Below, one piece after another: positions 25,997 through 33,376 of a DNA stretch of 47,065 nt (positions within the stretch are counted from its first letter, which is position 1; each line of letters begins with the position of its first letter). The translations under genes and the position numbers were made by a program. The stretch spans positions 1 to 47,065 of the forward strand of contig JAABQI010000251.1 in assembly GCA_011391545.1 (NCBI GenBank). Direction: 5' to 3'. The notes under the pieces are model-generated. The model was not told the DNA's origin and did not search any database. It worked only from the letters and a program-made list of their open reading frames with translations. Source of the DNA: Rhodoferax sp. (GTDB lineage: Bacteria > Pseudomonadota > Gammaproteobacteria > Burkholderiales > Burkholderiaceae_C).

Positions 25997-26620
25997 ATGA
26001 ACCAGGCCCGGGTGCATATTGTGGACGACGACCCCGACATTCGCGACGGCCTGGCCTGGCTGTTCGACTCGCGCGGCTTCCAAAGCGCCAGTTGGAACGG
26101 CGGCCAGGATTTTCTGGCGGCGGCGCGCGCCCTGCAGGGCGACTGGGGCGAGGCCGTGGTGCTGATGGACATGCGCATGGCGCCGCTGTCGGGCACCGTC
26201 ACCTTTCAGTTGCTCAAGGCGCTGGGCTGCCCCTGGCCGGTGCTTTTTTTGACCGGCCACGGCGATGTCGGCAGCGCCGTGGCGGCGGTCAAGCAGGGTG
26301 CCTGGGATTTCCTGGAAAAGCCGTTTCAGGACAACGAACTGGTGGACCGCGTCCAGCAGGCGCTGGCCGCCGCCACGGCCGCCCAGCACGACGACGAGGA
26401 AACGCGCCGTCTGCGCCAGTCGCTGGCATCTTTAAGCCCGCGTGAGCGCGAGGTGCTCGACGAACTGATCCGCGGCCACTACAACAAGAACATCGCCGAC
26501 CATCTGGGCATCACGGCGCGCACCGTGGAGTTTCACCGCGCCAATATATTTGAAAAAATGGGCGTCGATTCGGCTGTTGAACTGGCACACAAAATTGGCC
26601 GTCTGCAGCCTTTGGGCTAG
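25997..26620 (+). CDS. FixJ/NarL-type response regulator
   Basis: The 207-aa protein has a receiver domain (HIVDDDPDIRDGLAWLF, phosphoacceptor D58 in VVLMDMRM, then LTGHGDV and the conserved lysine in FLEKPF). A linker and a LuxR-type helix-turn-helix follow (LSPREREVLDELIRGHYNKNIADHLGITARTVEFHRANIFEKMG). It is the partner of the upstream kinase by position. The family binds dyad sites as a dimer and activates sigma-70 promoters. Candidate targets include the AGGGTNNACCCT palindromes at 13415 and 46991; this is an untested guess. Confidence 0.95.
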   Translation: MNQARVHIVDDDPDIRDGLAWLFDSRGFQSASWNGGQDFLAAARALQGDWGEAVVLMDMRMAPLSGTVTFQLLKALGCPWPVLFLTGHGDVGSAVAAVKQGAWDFLEKPFQDNELVDRVQQALAAATAAQHDDEETRRLRQSLASLSPREREVLDELIRGHYNKNIADHLGITARTVEFHRANIFEKMGVDSAVELAHKIGRLQPLG

Positions 26621-26692
26621 GCTGTGGCGGCACAATGGAGCCTGTTGACGCCAGGTGCGTCCCTTCATTGCGACTCAGCGAGGACCTCTCAC

Positions 26693-27811
26693 ATGACAAA
26701 ACCCATCAAACCCATCAAACGCATTGCCATCAACACCGGCGGCGGCGACGCGCCCGGGCTCAACGCGGTGATCCAGTCGGTGGTGATTGCCGCCGCCAAC
26801 CGCGGCTGGGACTGCTTTGGCATTCGCGACGGTTTCAACGGCATTTTGTTTCCCGAGCGCTACTCGGAAGGCGGTGTGACGCGGCTCACGCGCGACCGGG
26901 TGCGCGGCATCGGCCACCTCGGCGGCACCATGCTGGGCACCACCAACAAGGGCGACCCGCTGCACTTCCCGGTCAACATGCCCGATGGCACGGTGCGCGA
27001 GATTGACCGCTCCGACGAAATCCTGACCTACTTTGCCACCCACGAGATCGACGCCCTGGTGTCGATCGGCGGCGACGGCTCGCTCACCATTGCCAACGCC
27101 CTGCACCAGAAAGGCCTGCGTGTGGTGGGCGTGCCCAAAACCATCGACAACGACCTCGACAAAACCCTCACCACCTTTGGTTTTGACACGGCGGTGGGTT
27201 TTGCCACCGAGTGCCTGGACCGCCTGCACAGCACCGCCGAGAGCCACCAGCGCGTGATGGTGGTCGAGGTGATGGGCCGTTACGCCGGCTGGATCGCGCT
27301 GCACACCGGCATTGCCGGCAATGCGCACGCCATTTTGATTCCTGAAATCCCGTTTGACCTGGACCGGGTCGCTGCCAAACTGCGCTCGCGTGACAGCGAG
27401 GGGCGCCTGTACTCGATCGTGGTGGTGGCCGAGGGTGCGCAGCCTGTAGACGGCCAGCGCGAGTTGCAGGCGCCGGCAGAAGTGGGCCATGCCGAGCGCC
27501 TGGGCGGCATGGGCGAGCGCGTTGCCCATGCGCTGGCCGAGCGCACCGGCAAGGATGCCCGCGTGGTGGTGCTGGGCCACTTGTTGCGCGGTGGCAGCCC
27601 AACGTCGTTTGACCGCCTGTCGGCGCTGCGCTTTGGCGCGGCGGCGGTGCGGGCGCTGGACGAGGGCCAGAGCGGCGTCATGGTGGCGCTGGGTCTGCAC
27701 GGCGTGGACCACGTGGCGCTCGAGGAAGTGGCTGGCCACATGCGGGCCGTGCCGCTGGCCTGCGACACCTTGCAAACCGGACGCGACCTCGGAATTTGCT
27801 TTGGCGATTGA
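26693..27811 (+). CDS. pfkA: 6-phosphofructokinase
   Basis: The 372-aa enzyme phosphorylates fructose-6-phosphate. Motifs are clear: GGGDAPGLNAVIQ (residues 16-28), SIGGDGSLTIA (125-135), PKTIDNDLDKT (148-158), VEVMGRYAGWIAL and HLLRGGSPTSFDRL. The diagnostic residues are mixed: glycine in GGDGS (ATP type) and lysine in PKTIDND (PPi type). I recall this combination from actinobacterial ATP-dependent PFKs, so ATP use is plausible, but PPi cannot be excluded. The start is the ATG at 26693 (MTKPIKP); the ORF extends 23 unsupported residues upstream. The downstream thioredoxin-like gene overlaps its end. Confidence 0.9.
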   Translation: MTKPIKPIKRIAINTGGGDAPGLNAVIQSVVIAAANRGWDCFGIRDGFNGILFPERYSEGGVTRLTRDRVRGIGHLGGTMLGTTNKGDPLHFPVNMPDGTVREIDRSDEILTYFATHEIDALVSIGGDGSLTIANALHQKGLRVVGVPKTIDNDLDKTLTTFGFDTAVGFATECLDRLHSTAESHQRVMVVEVMGRYAGWIALHTGIAGNAHAILIPEIPFDLDRVAAKLRSRDSEGRLYSIVVVAEGAQPVDGQRELQAPAEVGHAERLGGMGERVAHALAERTGKDARVVVLGHLLRGGSPTSFDRLSALRFGAAAVRALDEGQSGVMVALGLHGVDHVALEEVAGHMRAVPLACDTLQTGRDLGICFGD

Positions 27812-28172
27812 GGGCGCACCCCTGCTGGTGGTGTGCCTGTGCGCCGAATGGTGCCACGTGTGCTGCGACTATCGGCACAGCTTTGCGCGGGTTGAGCTCG
27901 CCATTCAGGCTGATCACCCGCAGGCGCAGTTTGTCTGGCTCGACATTGAGGACGAGGCCGACCTGCTGTACCCGCTGGATGTGGATGACTTTCCCACGCT
28001 GCTAATCGCCGTGGGCGATGTGCCGCGTTTTTTTGGCCCGCTCACGCCGCAGCCGCAAACCCTGGAGCGGCTGGTGCGCAGCGCTGCAAGCGATGCTTCG
28101 GCCAAGGCGCTGGCGAACCCGGCGCTGCGCGCGGCTGTGGCGCGCATACGGACGCAACGGCTCACAGCTTGA
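27801..28172 (+). CDS. Thioredoxin-like protein with CHVC motif, TTG start
   Basis: The 123-aa reading frame carries a thioredoxin-fold signature: LLVVCLCAEWCHVCCDYRHSF (CHVC at 18-21, with an additional cysteine right after), then QFVWLDIEDEADLLYPLDVDDFPTLLI, with the cis-Pro motif FPTLLI. There is no ATG before the motif; the frame opens only with a TTG at 27801, overlapping the pfk stop by 11 bases, so translational coupling is likely. The ORF track start at 27489 lies inside pfkA in another frame and is not credible. A reductase or redox-sensing role is expected, but its partner is unknown. Confidence 0.72.
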   Translation: MAIEGAPLLVVCLCAEWCHVCCDYRHSFARVELAIQADHPQAQFVWLDIEDEADLLYPLDVDDFPTLLIAVGDVPRFFGPLTPQPQTLERLVRSAASDASAKALANPALRAAVARIRTQRLTA

Positions 28173-28180
28173 ATGGCATT

Positions 28181-28256
28181 GTCATCGCGAGCCTTGGCAA
28201 ATCCGGTCCGACACCGCAAACGGATGGCCACGTCACAACGCTCCCCGCAAGGACGA
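28181..28256. repeat. Degenerate palindromic repeat copy
   Basis: GTCATCGCGAGCCTTGGCAAATCCG and CGGATGGCCACGTCACAACGC...GGACGA form an imperfect palindrome of the same general type as the other dispersed repeats (GTCATTGCGAG...). The left arm appears to lack about 10 bases. It separates the convergent thioredoxin-like and Mrr-like genes. Confidence 0.45.
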
Positions 28257-28263
28257 ACCGCTG

Positions 28264-28842
28264 TCAGTTCCGTGGTTTTTCAGCCAGAAAGCGCCCGAGT
28301 TCATTGCCCGACAACAGCGTCACTCCCTTCGCCTTGGCATAACGCTGGGCGGTGTCGCTGACCGGGATCAGGCTCATGTAGAGGCATTGCTGTGCCTCTT
28401 GCGTCTCTTTGGCGGCGACCAGCTCGCGCAGCGCTTCCACGCCATGGTTGGCGGCTTTCCAGCGTTTGCAACTCACGAGCGTGCGCTGTGCTCCCTTGAC
28501 CACTGAAAAGTCGGCCGCCGGGTTGTTGAGCCGCGTGACGGCATAGCCCTGCTCGACATAAGTTTGCCCGACCAGGGCAGAAAAATCGCGCCACGACATG
28601 GCGCCCGCCCGCGTCATTATGTCGGCCACACGGGCCGCGCTCGGGGCGCGCCACTGTTTGCGCGCGGCCAGAACGCCGATGACCAGGAACGGAAAACCGC
28701 CCATCACGCCAAAACCCACATAGGGCTTGGGCAGCAGGGCCACGGACAGCAGCGAAATCACGGCCACGATGACCAGGCTGATCCACCACGGCGAGCGCAG
28801 CAAGATCGCAAACAGCGAGTTTTCGGACATTTTCAGTTTCAT
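28264..28842 (-). CDS. Membrane-anchored Mrr-like restriction-endonuclease-fold protein
   Basis: The 192-aa protein has two N-terminal hydrophobic segments (residues about 20-37 and 45-60), then an Mrr-type PD-(D/E)XK domain: MSWRDFSALVGQTYVEQGYAVTRL, the acidic D111 in PAADFSVV, and TLVSCKRWKAANHGVEALREL. Canonical Mrr reads LVQCKRWK; here serine replaces the glutamine of the QxK motif, so cleavage activity is uncertain. Known Mrr proteins act on modified DNA; this membrane-tethered form is of unknown role. No methyltransferase is adjacent. The ATG at 28842 is the only good start. Confidence 0.75.
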   Translation of the reverse strand: MKLKMSENSLFAILLRSPWWISLVIVAVISLLSVALLPKPYVGFGVMGGFPFLVIGVLAARKQWRAPSAARVADIMTRAGAMSWRDFSALVGQTYVEQGYAVTRLNNPAADFSVVKGAQRTLVSCKRWKAANHGVEALRELVAAKETQEAQQCLYMSLIPVSDTAQRYAKAKGVTLLSGNELGRFLAEKPRN

Positions 28843-28863
28843 GGGCTTGCTCTTCTTTGGCTG

Positions 28864-29571
28864 TTAAACGCCGTGACTGTGCAGCACCACCGAGCCTTTG
28901 GGCGTGTTCAGGGTGGCGATCAGGTCGGCCGGGCCGGTTTCAATGGCGACCCCGCTGAGTCCGATGGCCTCATACGCGGCCTGCAACTTGTCGGCGCTGG
29001 GGTGCGTGATGACCAGGCTTTGCAGCGACACGCCCGAGCGCGGCAGGCTGTTGCGCGGGTGCAGGCGCAAGGGCTCGGCTTCCCCTGCCTTGCCCCACTG
29101 GATCAGGCTCGGCAGCGCGCCGTTGAACAGGCGCTGGCCGTCCTCGCGCACGGTGATCTGCCATTGCAGCAGGCCGCGGCGTGAATGGCGGCTGGCATGC
29201 ACGGCCGGGCCGCGCTCGATGCCTTGAGCTTTCAGGGCGATGCGGGCGGCCTGGATGTCATCGGTGTTGGCGACAAAATGCACCAGACGCGGCTCGACGG
29301 CAAGCGCCGCTTGCAGCGCCGTGTCGTCCATGTCGAACCAGCGTTGGCCGGCTGCGTTGGCGGGCCGTTTCGCGGCCGGGTCGATGGCAATGATTTCAAA
29401 ATACGCCAGCGGATGCGTCGGCGTGGCAATTTTGAACAGGCGGTTATGGGTGCCGTATTGCGCGTGCTCGCCGCCTGGCGCAGGGGTTACGCCGAGCGTG
29501 GCTTCGCACCACTGCACACCCTGCTCCAGGGTTTGGGCAGCGACGATGAGGTGATCAATGTGTGTTTTCAT
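28864..29571 (-). CDS. VOC/glyoxalase-like domain protein
   Basis: The 235-aa protein starts MKTHIDHLIVAAQTLEQGVQWCEATLGVTPAPGGEHAQYGTHNRL, the typical opening of glyoxalase-like (PF13468-type) domains, with a histidine in IDHL and in GEHAQYGTHN as potential metal ligands. A second half (PRSGVSLQSLVITHPSADKLQAAYEAIGL) looks like the second betaalphabetabetabeta module. The ATG at 29571 is used; the ORF upstream runs over the fur promoter. It is divergent from fur with a 92-base gap. The substrate is unknown. Confidence 0.78.
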   Translation of the reverse strand: MKTHIDHLIVAAQTLEQGVQWCEATLGVTPAPGGEHAQYGTHNRLFKIATPTHPLAYFEIIAIDPAAKRPANAAGQRWFDMDDTALQAALAVEPRLVHFVANTDDIQAARIALKAQGIERGPAVHASRHSRRGLLQWQITVREDGQRLFNGALPSLIQWGKAGEAEPLRLHPRNSLPRSGVSLQSLVITHPSADKLQAAYEAIGLSGVAIETGPADLIATLNTPKGSVVLHSHGV

Positions 29572-29663
29572 GGCCGAACCATACCATTGACCGCCAGCGC
29601 ACCGGTGCTGCCAGAGTTTGGTATAAGTTGCGTTGCACCACCAATCTGAACCCGGGCCGCACC

Positions 29664-30092
29664 ATGAACGATACACCGCACAAGCTCAAAGACACCGGCC
29701 TCAAAGTGACCGGTCCGCGCCAGACCATTCTGGCGCTGTTCCAGAACGCCGCCCAGCGGCACATGAGCGCGGAAGATGTTTACAAACTGCTGGTGAGCGA
29801 CAACACCGCCATTGGCCTGGCCACGGTGTACCGCGTGCTGACGCAGTTCGAGCAGGCGGGCATCCTGAACCGCAGCAATTTTGAAAACGGCAAGGCGGTG
29901 TTCGAGCTCAACGAGGGCAAGCACCACGACCATATTGTTTGCATGGACTGTGGCCGGGTCGAGGAGTTTTTTGACGCCGAGATCGAGGCGCGGCAGAAAA
30001 AAATTGCCAAGGCCCAGGGCTACGAAATTGAAGACCATTCGCTGAGTCTGTATGCGCGCTGCATCAAAAGCGGCTGTCCCTACAAAAAATGA
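29664..30092 (+). CDS. fur: Ferric uptake regulator Fur
   Basis: The 142-aa regulator represses iron uptake genes when loaded with Fe(II). The winged helix shows TGPRQTILALFQ and IGLATVYRVLTQFEQAGIL. The metal sites are HHDHIVCMDCGRVEEF (Cys-X2-Cys and the His cluster) and C-terminal HSLSLYARCIKSGC. Length and motifs fit Fur better than Zur or PerR. The start MNDTPHKLKD is preceded by a TATAAG hexamer at 29622-29627. Directly downstream is a Fur-box-controlled iron-binding protein gene. Confidence 0.95.
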   Translation: MNDTPHKLKDTGLKVTGPRQTILALFQNAAQRHMSAEDVYKLLVSDNTAIGLATVYRVLTQFEQAGILNRSNFENGKAVFELNEGKHHDHIVCMDCGRVEEFFDAEIEARQKKIAKAQGYEIEDHSLSLYARCIKSGCPYKK

Positions 30093-30111
30093 GAAAGCTC
30101 TTGCAAATACT

Positions 30112-30130
30112 AATGAGAATGATTCGCATT
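30112..30130 (+). promoter_or_regulatory. Fur box overlapping promoter of iron-binding protein gene
   Basis: AATGAGAATGATTCGCATT is a 9-1-9 inverted repeat with eight of nine pairs symmetric (arms AATGAGAAT and ATTCGCATT). It matches the Fur consensus GATAATGATAATCATTATC in style. A TAGAAT -10-like hexamer follows at 30136-30141, so Fur would block the -35 region. It lies 20 bases after fur stop and 43 bases before the iron-binding gene. Confidence 0.85.
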
Positions 30131-30172
30131 TGAGATAGAATGAGGCCATTCATTCACTCACGGAGTTTTTTA

Positions 30173-31219
30173 ATGGTTCGCTCATTCAGCATGTTTTCCC
30201 TGGCACTTCTTGGTTTGGGCATGGGCCTGGCCCAGGCGGCTCAACCCGAATTGAATCTTTACTCGGCACGCCACTACCCCACCGACGAAGCGCTGTACAG
30301 CCAGTTCACGCAGGCCACGGGCATCAAAATCAACCGCGTCGATGCCGATGACGCCGGCATTCTGGCGCGCCTCAAGGCCGAGGGCAGCGCCTCGCCAGCG
30401 GATGTGATCTTGCTGGTGGACGCTTCGCGGCTGTGGCGCGCCGAGGTCGATGGCCTGTTTCAGCCCGTCAAGTCCAAAGTGCTCGAAGACGCCATCCCCG
30501 CCAATTTGCGTGCCAAGCCGGCCGACAACGGCGGCACGCCCTGGTTCGGCCTGTCCACCCGCGCGCGCCTCGTGGTCTATGACGAACGCAAGGTCAGCGC
30601 GGCGGATGTTGACAGTTACGAAAAACTGGCCGACCCCAAGCTCAAGGGCAAGTTGTGCATCCGCTCGGGCTCGCACCCCTACAACCTGAGCCTGTTCGGC
30701 GCCATGACCGAGCATTTGGGCCCGGCCAAAACCGAAGTCTGGCTCAAGGGGCTGGTAGACAACATGGCGCGCTCGCCCAAGGGCGGTGACACCGACCAGA
30801 TCAAGGGTGTCGCCTCGGGCGAATGCGCGGTGGCGGTCACCAACTCCTACTATCTGGCGCGCCTGATGCGCTCAAGCAAACCCGAAGACCAGGCCGTGGC
30901 CAGCAAGGTCAAGGTGATGTTCCCCAACCAGGCCAGTTGGGGAACGCACGTCAACATCGCCGGCGGTGCGGTGGCGCGACACGCCAAAAACCAGGACAAC
31001 GCGCTGAAGTTTCTTGAATACCTGGTGAGCCCTTCAGCCCAGAAGCACTTTGCCGACGGCAACAACGAGTGGCCGGTGGCCAAGGGCGTGCAGTTTGACA
31101 ACCCGGCCCTGCAGGCCATGTCGGGCGGCAGTTTCAAGCGCGAACTGGTTCCGATCAGCGCGGTCGGCATGAACCAGATCAAGGTGCAGCAAATGCTCGA
31201 CCGGGTGGGATTCAGATAA
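30173..31219 (+). CDS. Iron(III) ABC transporter substrate-binding protein, FbpA/FutA-like
   Basis: This periplasmic ferric-ion receptor is 348 aa. The signal peptide (MFSLALLGLGMGLAQA) is followed by LNLYSARHYPTDEALYSQF, matching the FbpA/FutA start where Tyr and His contribute to iron binding. The later double tyrosine VAVTNSYYLARLMR supplies the paired Fe(III) ligands. The GGAG site precedes the ATG at 30173 by 8 bases. The Fur box upstream predicts iron repression. No permease or ATPase gene follows (next is a uracil permease), so it relies on components elsewhere. Confidence 0.9.
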   Translation: MVRSFSMFSLALLGLGMGLAQAAQPELNLYSARHYPTDEALYSQFTQATGIKINRVDADDAGILARLKAEGSASPADVILLVDASRLWRAEVDGLFQPVKSKVLEDAIPANLRAKPADNGGTPWFGLSTRARLVVYDERKVSAADVDSYEKLADPKLKGKLCIRSGSHPYNLSLFGAMTEHLGPAKTEVWLKGLVDNMARSPKGGDTDQIKGVASGECAVAVTNSYYLARLMRSSKPEDQAVASKVKVMFPNQASWGTHVNIAGGAVARHAKNQDNALKFLEYLVSPSAQKHFADGNNEWPVAKGVQFDNPALQAMSGGSFKRELVPISAVGMNQIKVQQMLDRVGFR

Positions 31220-31302
31220 GTTGTGCTGCTCTCATGGGGTCTGGATGGGAATGCGGCGTGCCACAATTCAAGCTGGCTTGACCACAACAACCAAGGAACC
31301 CC

Positions 31303-32586
31303 ATGAGCCTATTCGAATGGACCGAAAAAAGCCCTGACATCCTGCGCCAAGGCGGCGTGATTGGCCCTGACGAGCGCCTGCCCTGGCCGCAAACCGCGGT
31401 GATGGGCATGCAGCACGTGATTGCCATGTTTGGCGCGACCGTGCTGGCGCCGATTTTGATGGGGTTTGACCCCAACCTGGCCATTTTGATGAGCGGCATC
31501 GGCACGCTGATCTTCTTTTTCATCACCGGCGGGAAGGTGCCCAGTTACCTGGGCTCCAGCTTTGCCTTCATTGGCGTGGTGATTGCGGCCACCGGTTACG
31601 CGGGCCAGGGCCTGAACGCCAACATGGGCGTGGCGCTGGGTGGCATCATCGCCTGCGGCGCGCTGTACACCGCCATCGGCCTGCTGGTGCAGGTGTCGGG
31701 CACCGGCTGGATCGAGAAGCTGATGCCGCCAGTGGTGACCGGCTCGGTGGTGGCCGTGATTGGCCTGAACCTGGCCAGTGTGCCGATCAAGAACATGGCG
31801 GCCAGCAACTTTGACAGCTGGATGCAGGCTGCCACTTTCATCTGCGTGGCGCTGGTGGCGGTGTTCACGCGCGGCATGGTGCAGCGCCTGCTGATTCTGG
31901 TCGGCCTGCTGGTGGCCAGCCTGCTCTACGCGCTGCTGACCAATGGCCTGGGGCTGGGCAAGCCGATGGACCTGAGCAGCCTGTTCAACGCGGCCTGGTT
32001 CGGCATGCCCGGTTTTGCCGCCCCGGTGTTCGATTCAAAAGCCATGCTGATGATCGCCCCGGTGGCCATCATCCTGGTGGCAGAAAACCTCGGCCACATC
32101 AAGGCCGTGACCGCCATGACCGGCAAGAACCTCGATGTGTACATGGGCCGTGCCTTTATTGGCGACGGCATTGCCACCATGGTCAGCGGCAGCGCCGGCG
32201 GCACCGGTGTGACGACTTATGCCGAGAACATCGGGGTGATGGCGGCCACCAAAATCTATTCCACCGCGATGTTCCTGGTGGCGGCGCTGCTGGCGATTGT
32301 GCTGGGCTTCAGCCCCAAGTTTGGCGCCGTCATCCAGACCATTCCGTTGCCGGTGATGGGTGGCGTGAGCATTGTGGTGTTTGGCCTGATTGCAGTGGCG
32401 GGCGCGCGCATCTGGGTCGAAAACAAGGTGGATTTTTCGGACAACAAGAACCTGATCGTGGCCGCCATCACACTCATTCTGGGCACCGGCGACTTCACCC
32501 TCAAGTTTGGCGACTTTGCGCTGGGCGGCATCGGTACCGCCACCTTTGGCGCCATCGTGCTGTACGCGCTGCTGAACCGCCGTTGA
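31303..32586 (+). CDS. Uracil/xanthine permease (NCS2 family)
   Basis: The 427-aa membrane transporter has about 14 segments and the family hallmarks: QHVIAMFGATVLAPILMGFDP near the N-terminus, LGSSFAFIG, and the NCS2 signature VAENLGHIKAVTAMTG with GDGIATMVSGSAGGTGVTTYAENIGVMAATKIYS. The latter matches UraA/RutG-type uracil permeases closely (TTYAENIGV). It imports pyrimidine or possibly purine bases with protons. It stands alone, with AAGGA upstream and a hairpin 8 bases after the stop. Confidence 0.9.
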   Translation: MSLFEWTEKSPDILRQGGVIGPDERLPWPQTAVMGMQHVIAMFGATVLAPILMGFDPNLAILMSGIGTLIFFFITGGKVPSYLGSSFAFIGVVIAATGYAGQGLNANMGVALGGIIACGALYTAIGLLVQVSGTGWIEKLMPPVVTGSVVAVIGLNLASVPIKNMAASNFDSWMQAATFICVALVAVFTRGMVQRLLILVGLLVASLLYALLTNGLGLGKPMDLSSLFNAAWFGMPGFAAPVFDSKAMLMIAPVAIILVAENLGHIKAVTAMTGKNLDVYMGRAFIGDGIATMVSGSAGGTGVTTYAENIGVMAATKIYSTAMFLVAALLAIVLGFSPKFGAVIQTIPLPVMGGVSIVVFGLIAVAGARIWVENKVDFSDNKNLIVAAITLILGTGDFTLKFGDFALGGIGTATFGAIVLYALLNRR

Positions 32587-32593
32587 TCAGTTG

Positions 32594-32629
32594 GGGTCAG
32601 AGCACGTTGCTGCGCGAGTGGTCTGACCC
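32594..32629 (+). terminator. Hairpin after uracil permease, possible terminator
   Basis: GGGTCAGA (32594-32601) and TCTGACCC (32622-32629) form a perfect 8-bp stem with a 20-base loop, followed by GCAAGGTTTTCGTTTATTTCG, which is T-rich but broken. It could be the permease terminator. The GGGGTCAGAGCACG sequence also resembles palindromes I have seen next to REP-associated transposases, but no such gene is here. Confidence 0.5.
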
Positions 32630-32668
32630 GCAAGGTTTTCGTTTATTTCGCAATAACTGAACAAGACG

Positions 32669-32741
32669 CGTCATTGCGAACAAAGCGAAGCAGTCCATGA
32701 CTTCCGAATGCATGGACTGCCGCGCTGCGCTCGCAGTGACG
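32669..32741. repeat. Complete copy of dispersed palindromic repeat
   Basis: Two 31-base arms, CGTCATTGCGAACAAAGCG...TCCATG and CATGGACTGCCGCGC...GCAGTGACG, are imperfect inverted repeats (about 6 mismatches) around an 11-base linker. It is the best preserved copy; others at 1, 9831, 14499 and 28181 are partial. It lies between the uracil permease and the convergent conserved hypothetical gene. Confidence 0.75.
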
Positions 32742-32764
32742 ACAAAGCGCTCTGCCCCCGAAGC

Positions 32765-33352
32765 TTATTTCAGCTTGCCCAGGGCCTGGCGAAACTCTTC
32801 CAGCCGGGCCTCGTAGTCGGCGGCGTCGCCGTAGTCCAGAAACCGGTTGTAGTGGGCATGGGTGCCAAGAATCTTGTGGGCGTGTTTGATCGGACAAAAG
32901 TACGCCTCGGTGCGCGCCAGGATTTCACGCATGTAGCCCATCAGCCCGTTGCCATATTCGCAGTAGAAGCAGTGGAATTTCTCGATGAAGTTGAGGTATT
33001 GCAACTGGGCACGGTCATACACCAGGTAGTCGCTGCGGCGCACTTTGGTGATGCCGTAGATCGGAAAGCAGCTCCACTGGTAAAAGCTGACACACAGGTC
33101 CAGCAGCATCAGCGGCACGATCATGCTGTAAATGATGGGGCCGGTGATCAGGTTCTGCGGACGGTTGGTGACCAGCCAGCGGAAGAAGCTGGTTTTGAGC
33201 TTGCGGTGCGCCGCCTTGATCGAGTCTTCGAACTCGACCCGTTTTCCCTTGATCTGGAAAAACATGCGGCTTTCCTGCTCATGAACGGCCTCTTTCAGGT
33301 CGGCCTCCAGCGCTGCCATCTGCGCCAGCAGCTCGTTGATGCGGTCGTTCAT
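32765..33352 (-). CDS. Conserved membrane-associated protein with CxxC and CPIKH motifs
   Basis: I do not know a function for this 195-aa protein. The N-terminal 30 residues form a coiled coil (MNDRINELLAQMAALEADLKEA). A hydrophobic stretch (about 70-98, GPIIYSMIVPLMLLDLCVSFY) suggests one or two membrane passes. The C-terminal part has HCFYCEYGNG (C128, C131) and EAYFCPIKHAHK (C153, H157), ligands suited to a metal centre. I recall similar CFYCxYxNG...CPIKHA sequences in other proteobacterial hypotheticals. It lies 24 bases after metY on the same strand. Confidence 0.8.
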   Translation of the reverse strand: MNDRINELLAQMAALEADLKEAVHEQESRMFFQIKGKRVEFEDSIKAAHRKLKTSFFRWLVTNRPQNLITGPIIYSMIVPLMLLDLCVSFYQWSCFPIYGITKVRRSDYLVYDRAQLQYLNFIEKFHCFYCEYGNGLMGYMREILARTEAYFCPIKHAHKILGTHAHYNRFLDYGDAADYEARLEEFRQALGKLK

Positions 33353-33376
33353 GGTGCGTCCTGGGTTGCAGCGGTT

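Noticed and set aside
24807-26389. 366-aa and 413-aa minus ORFs
   Set aside because: They are shadows of the histidine kinase and regulator; those plus-strand genes have complete catalytic motifs.
31268-31281. TCAAGCTGGCTTGA inverted repeat before the uracil permease
   Set aside because: The two-base centre cannot form a hairpin, and a single 14-base palindrome close to the ATG is likely by chance or a minor operator; too little to support.
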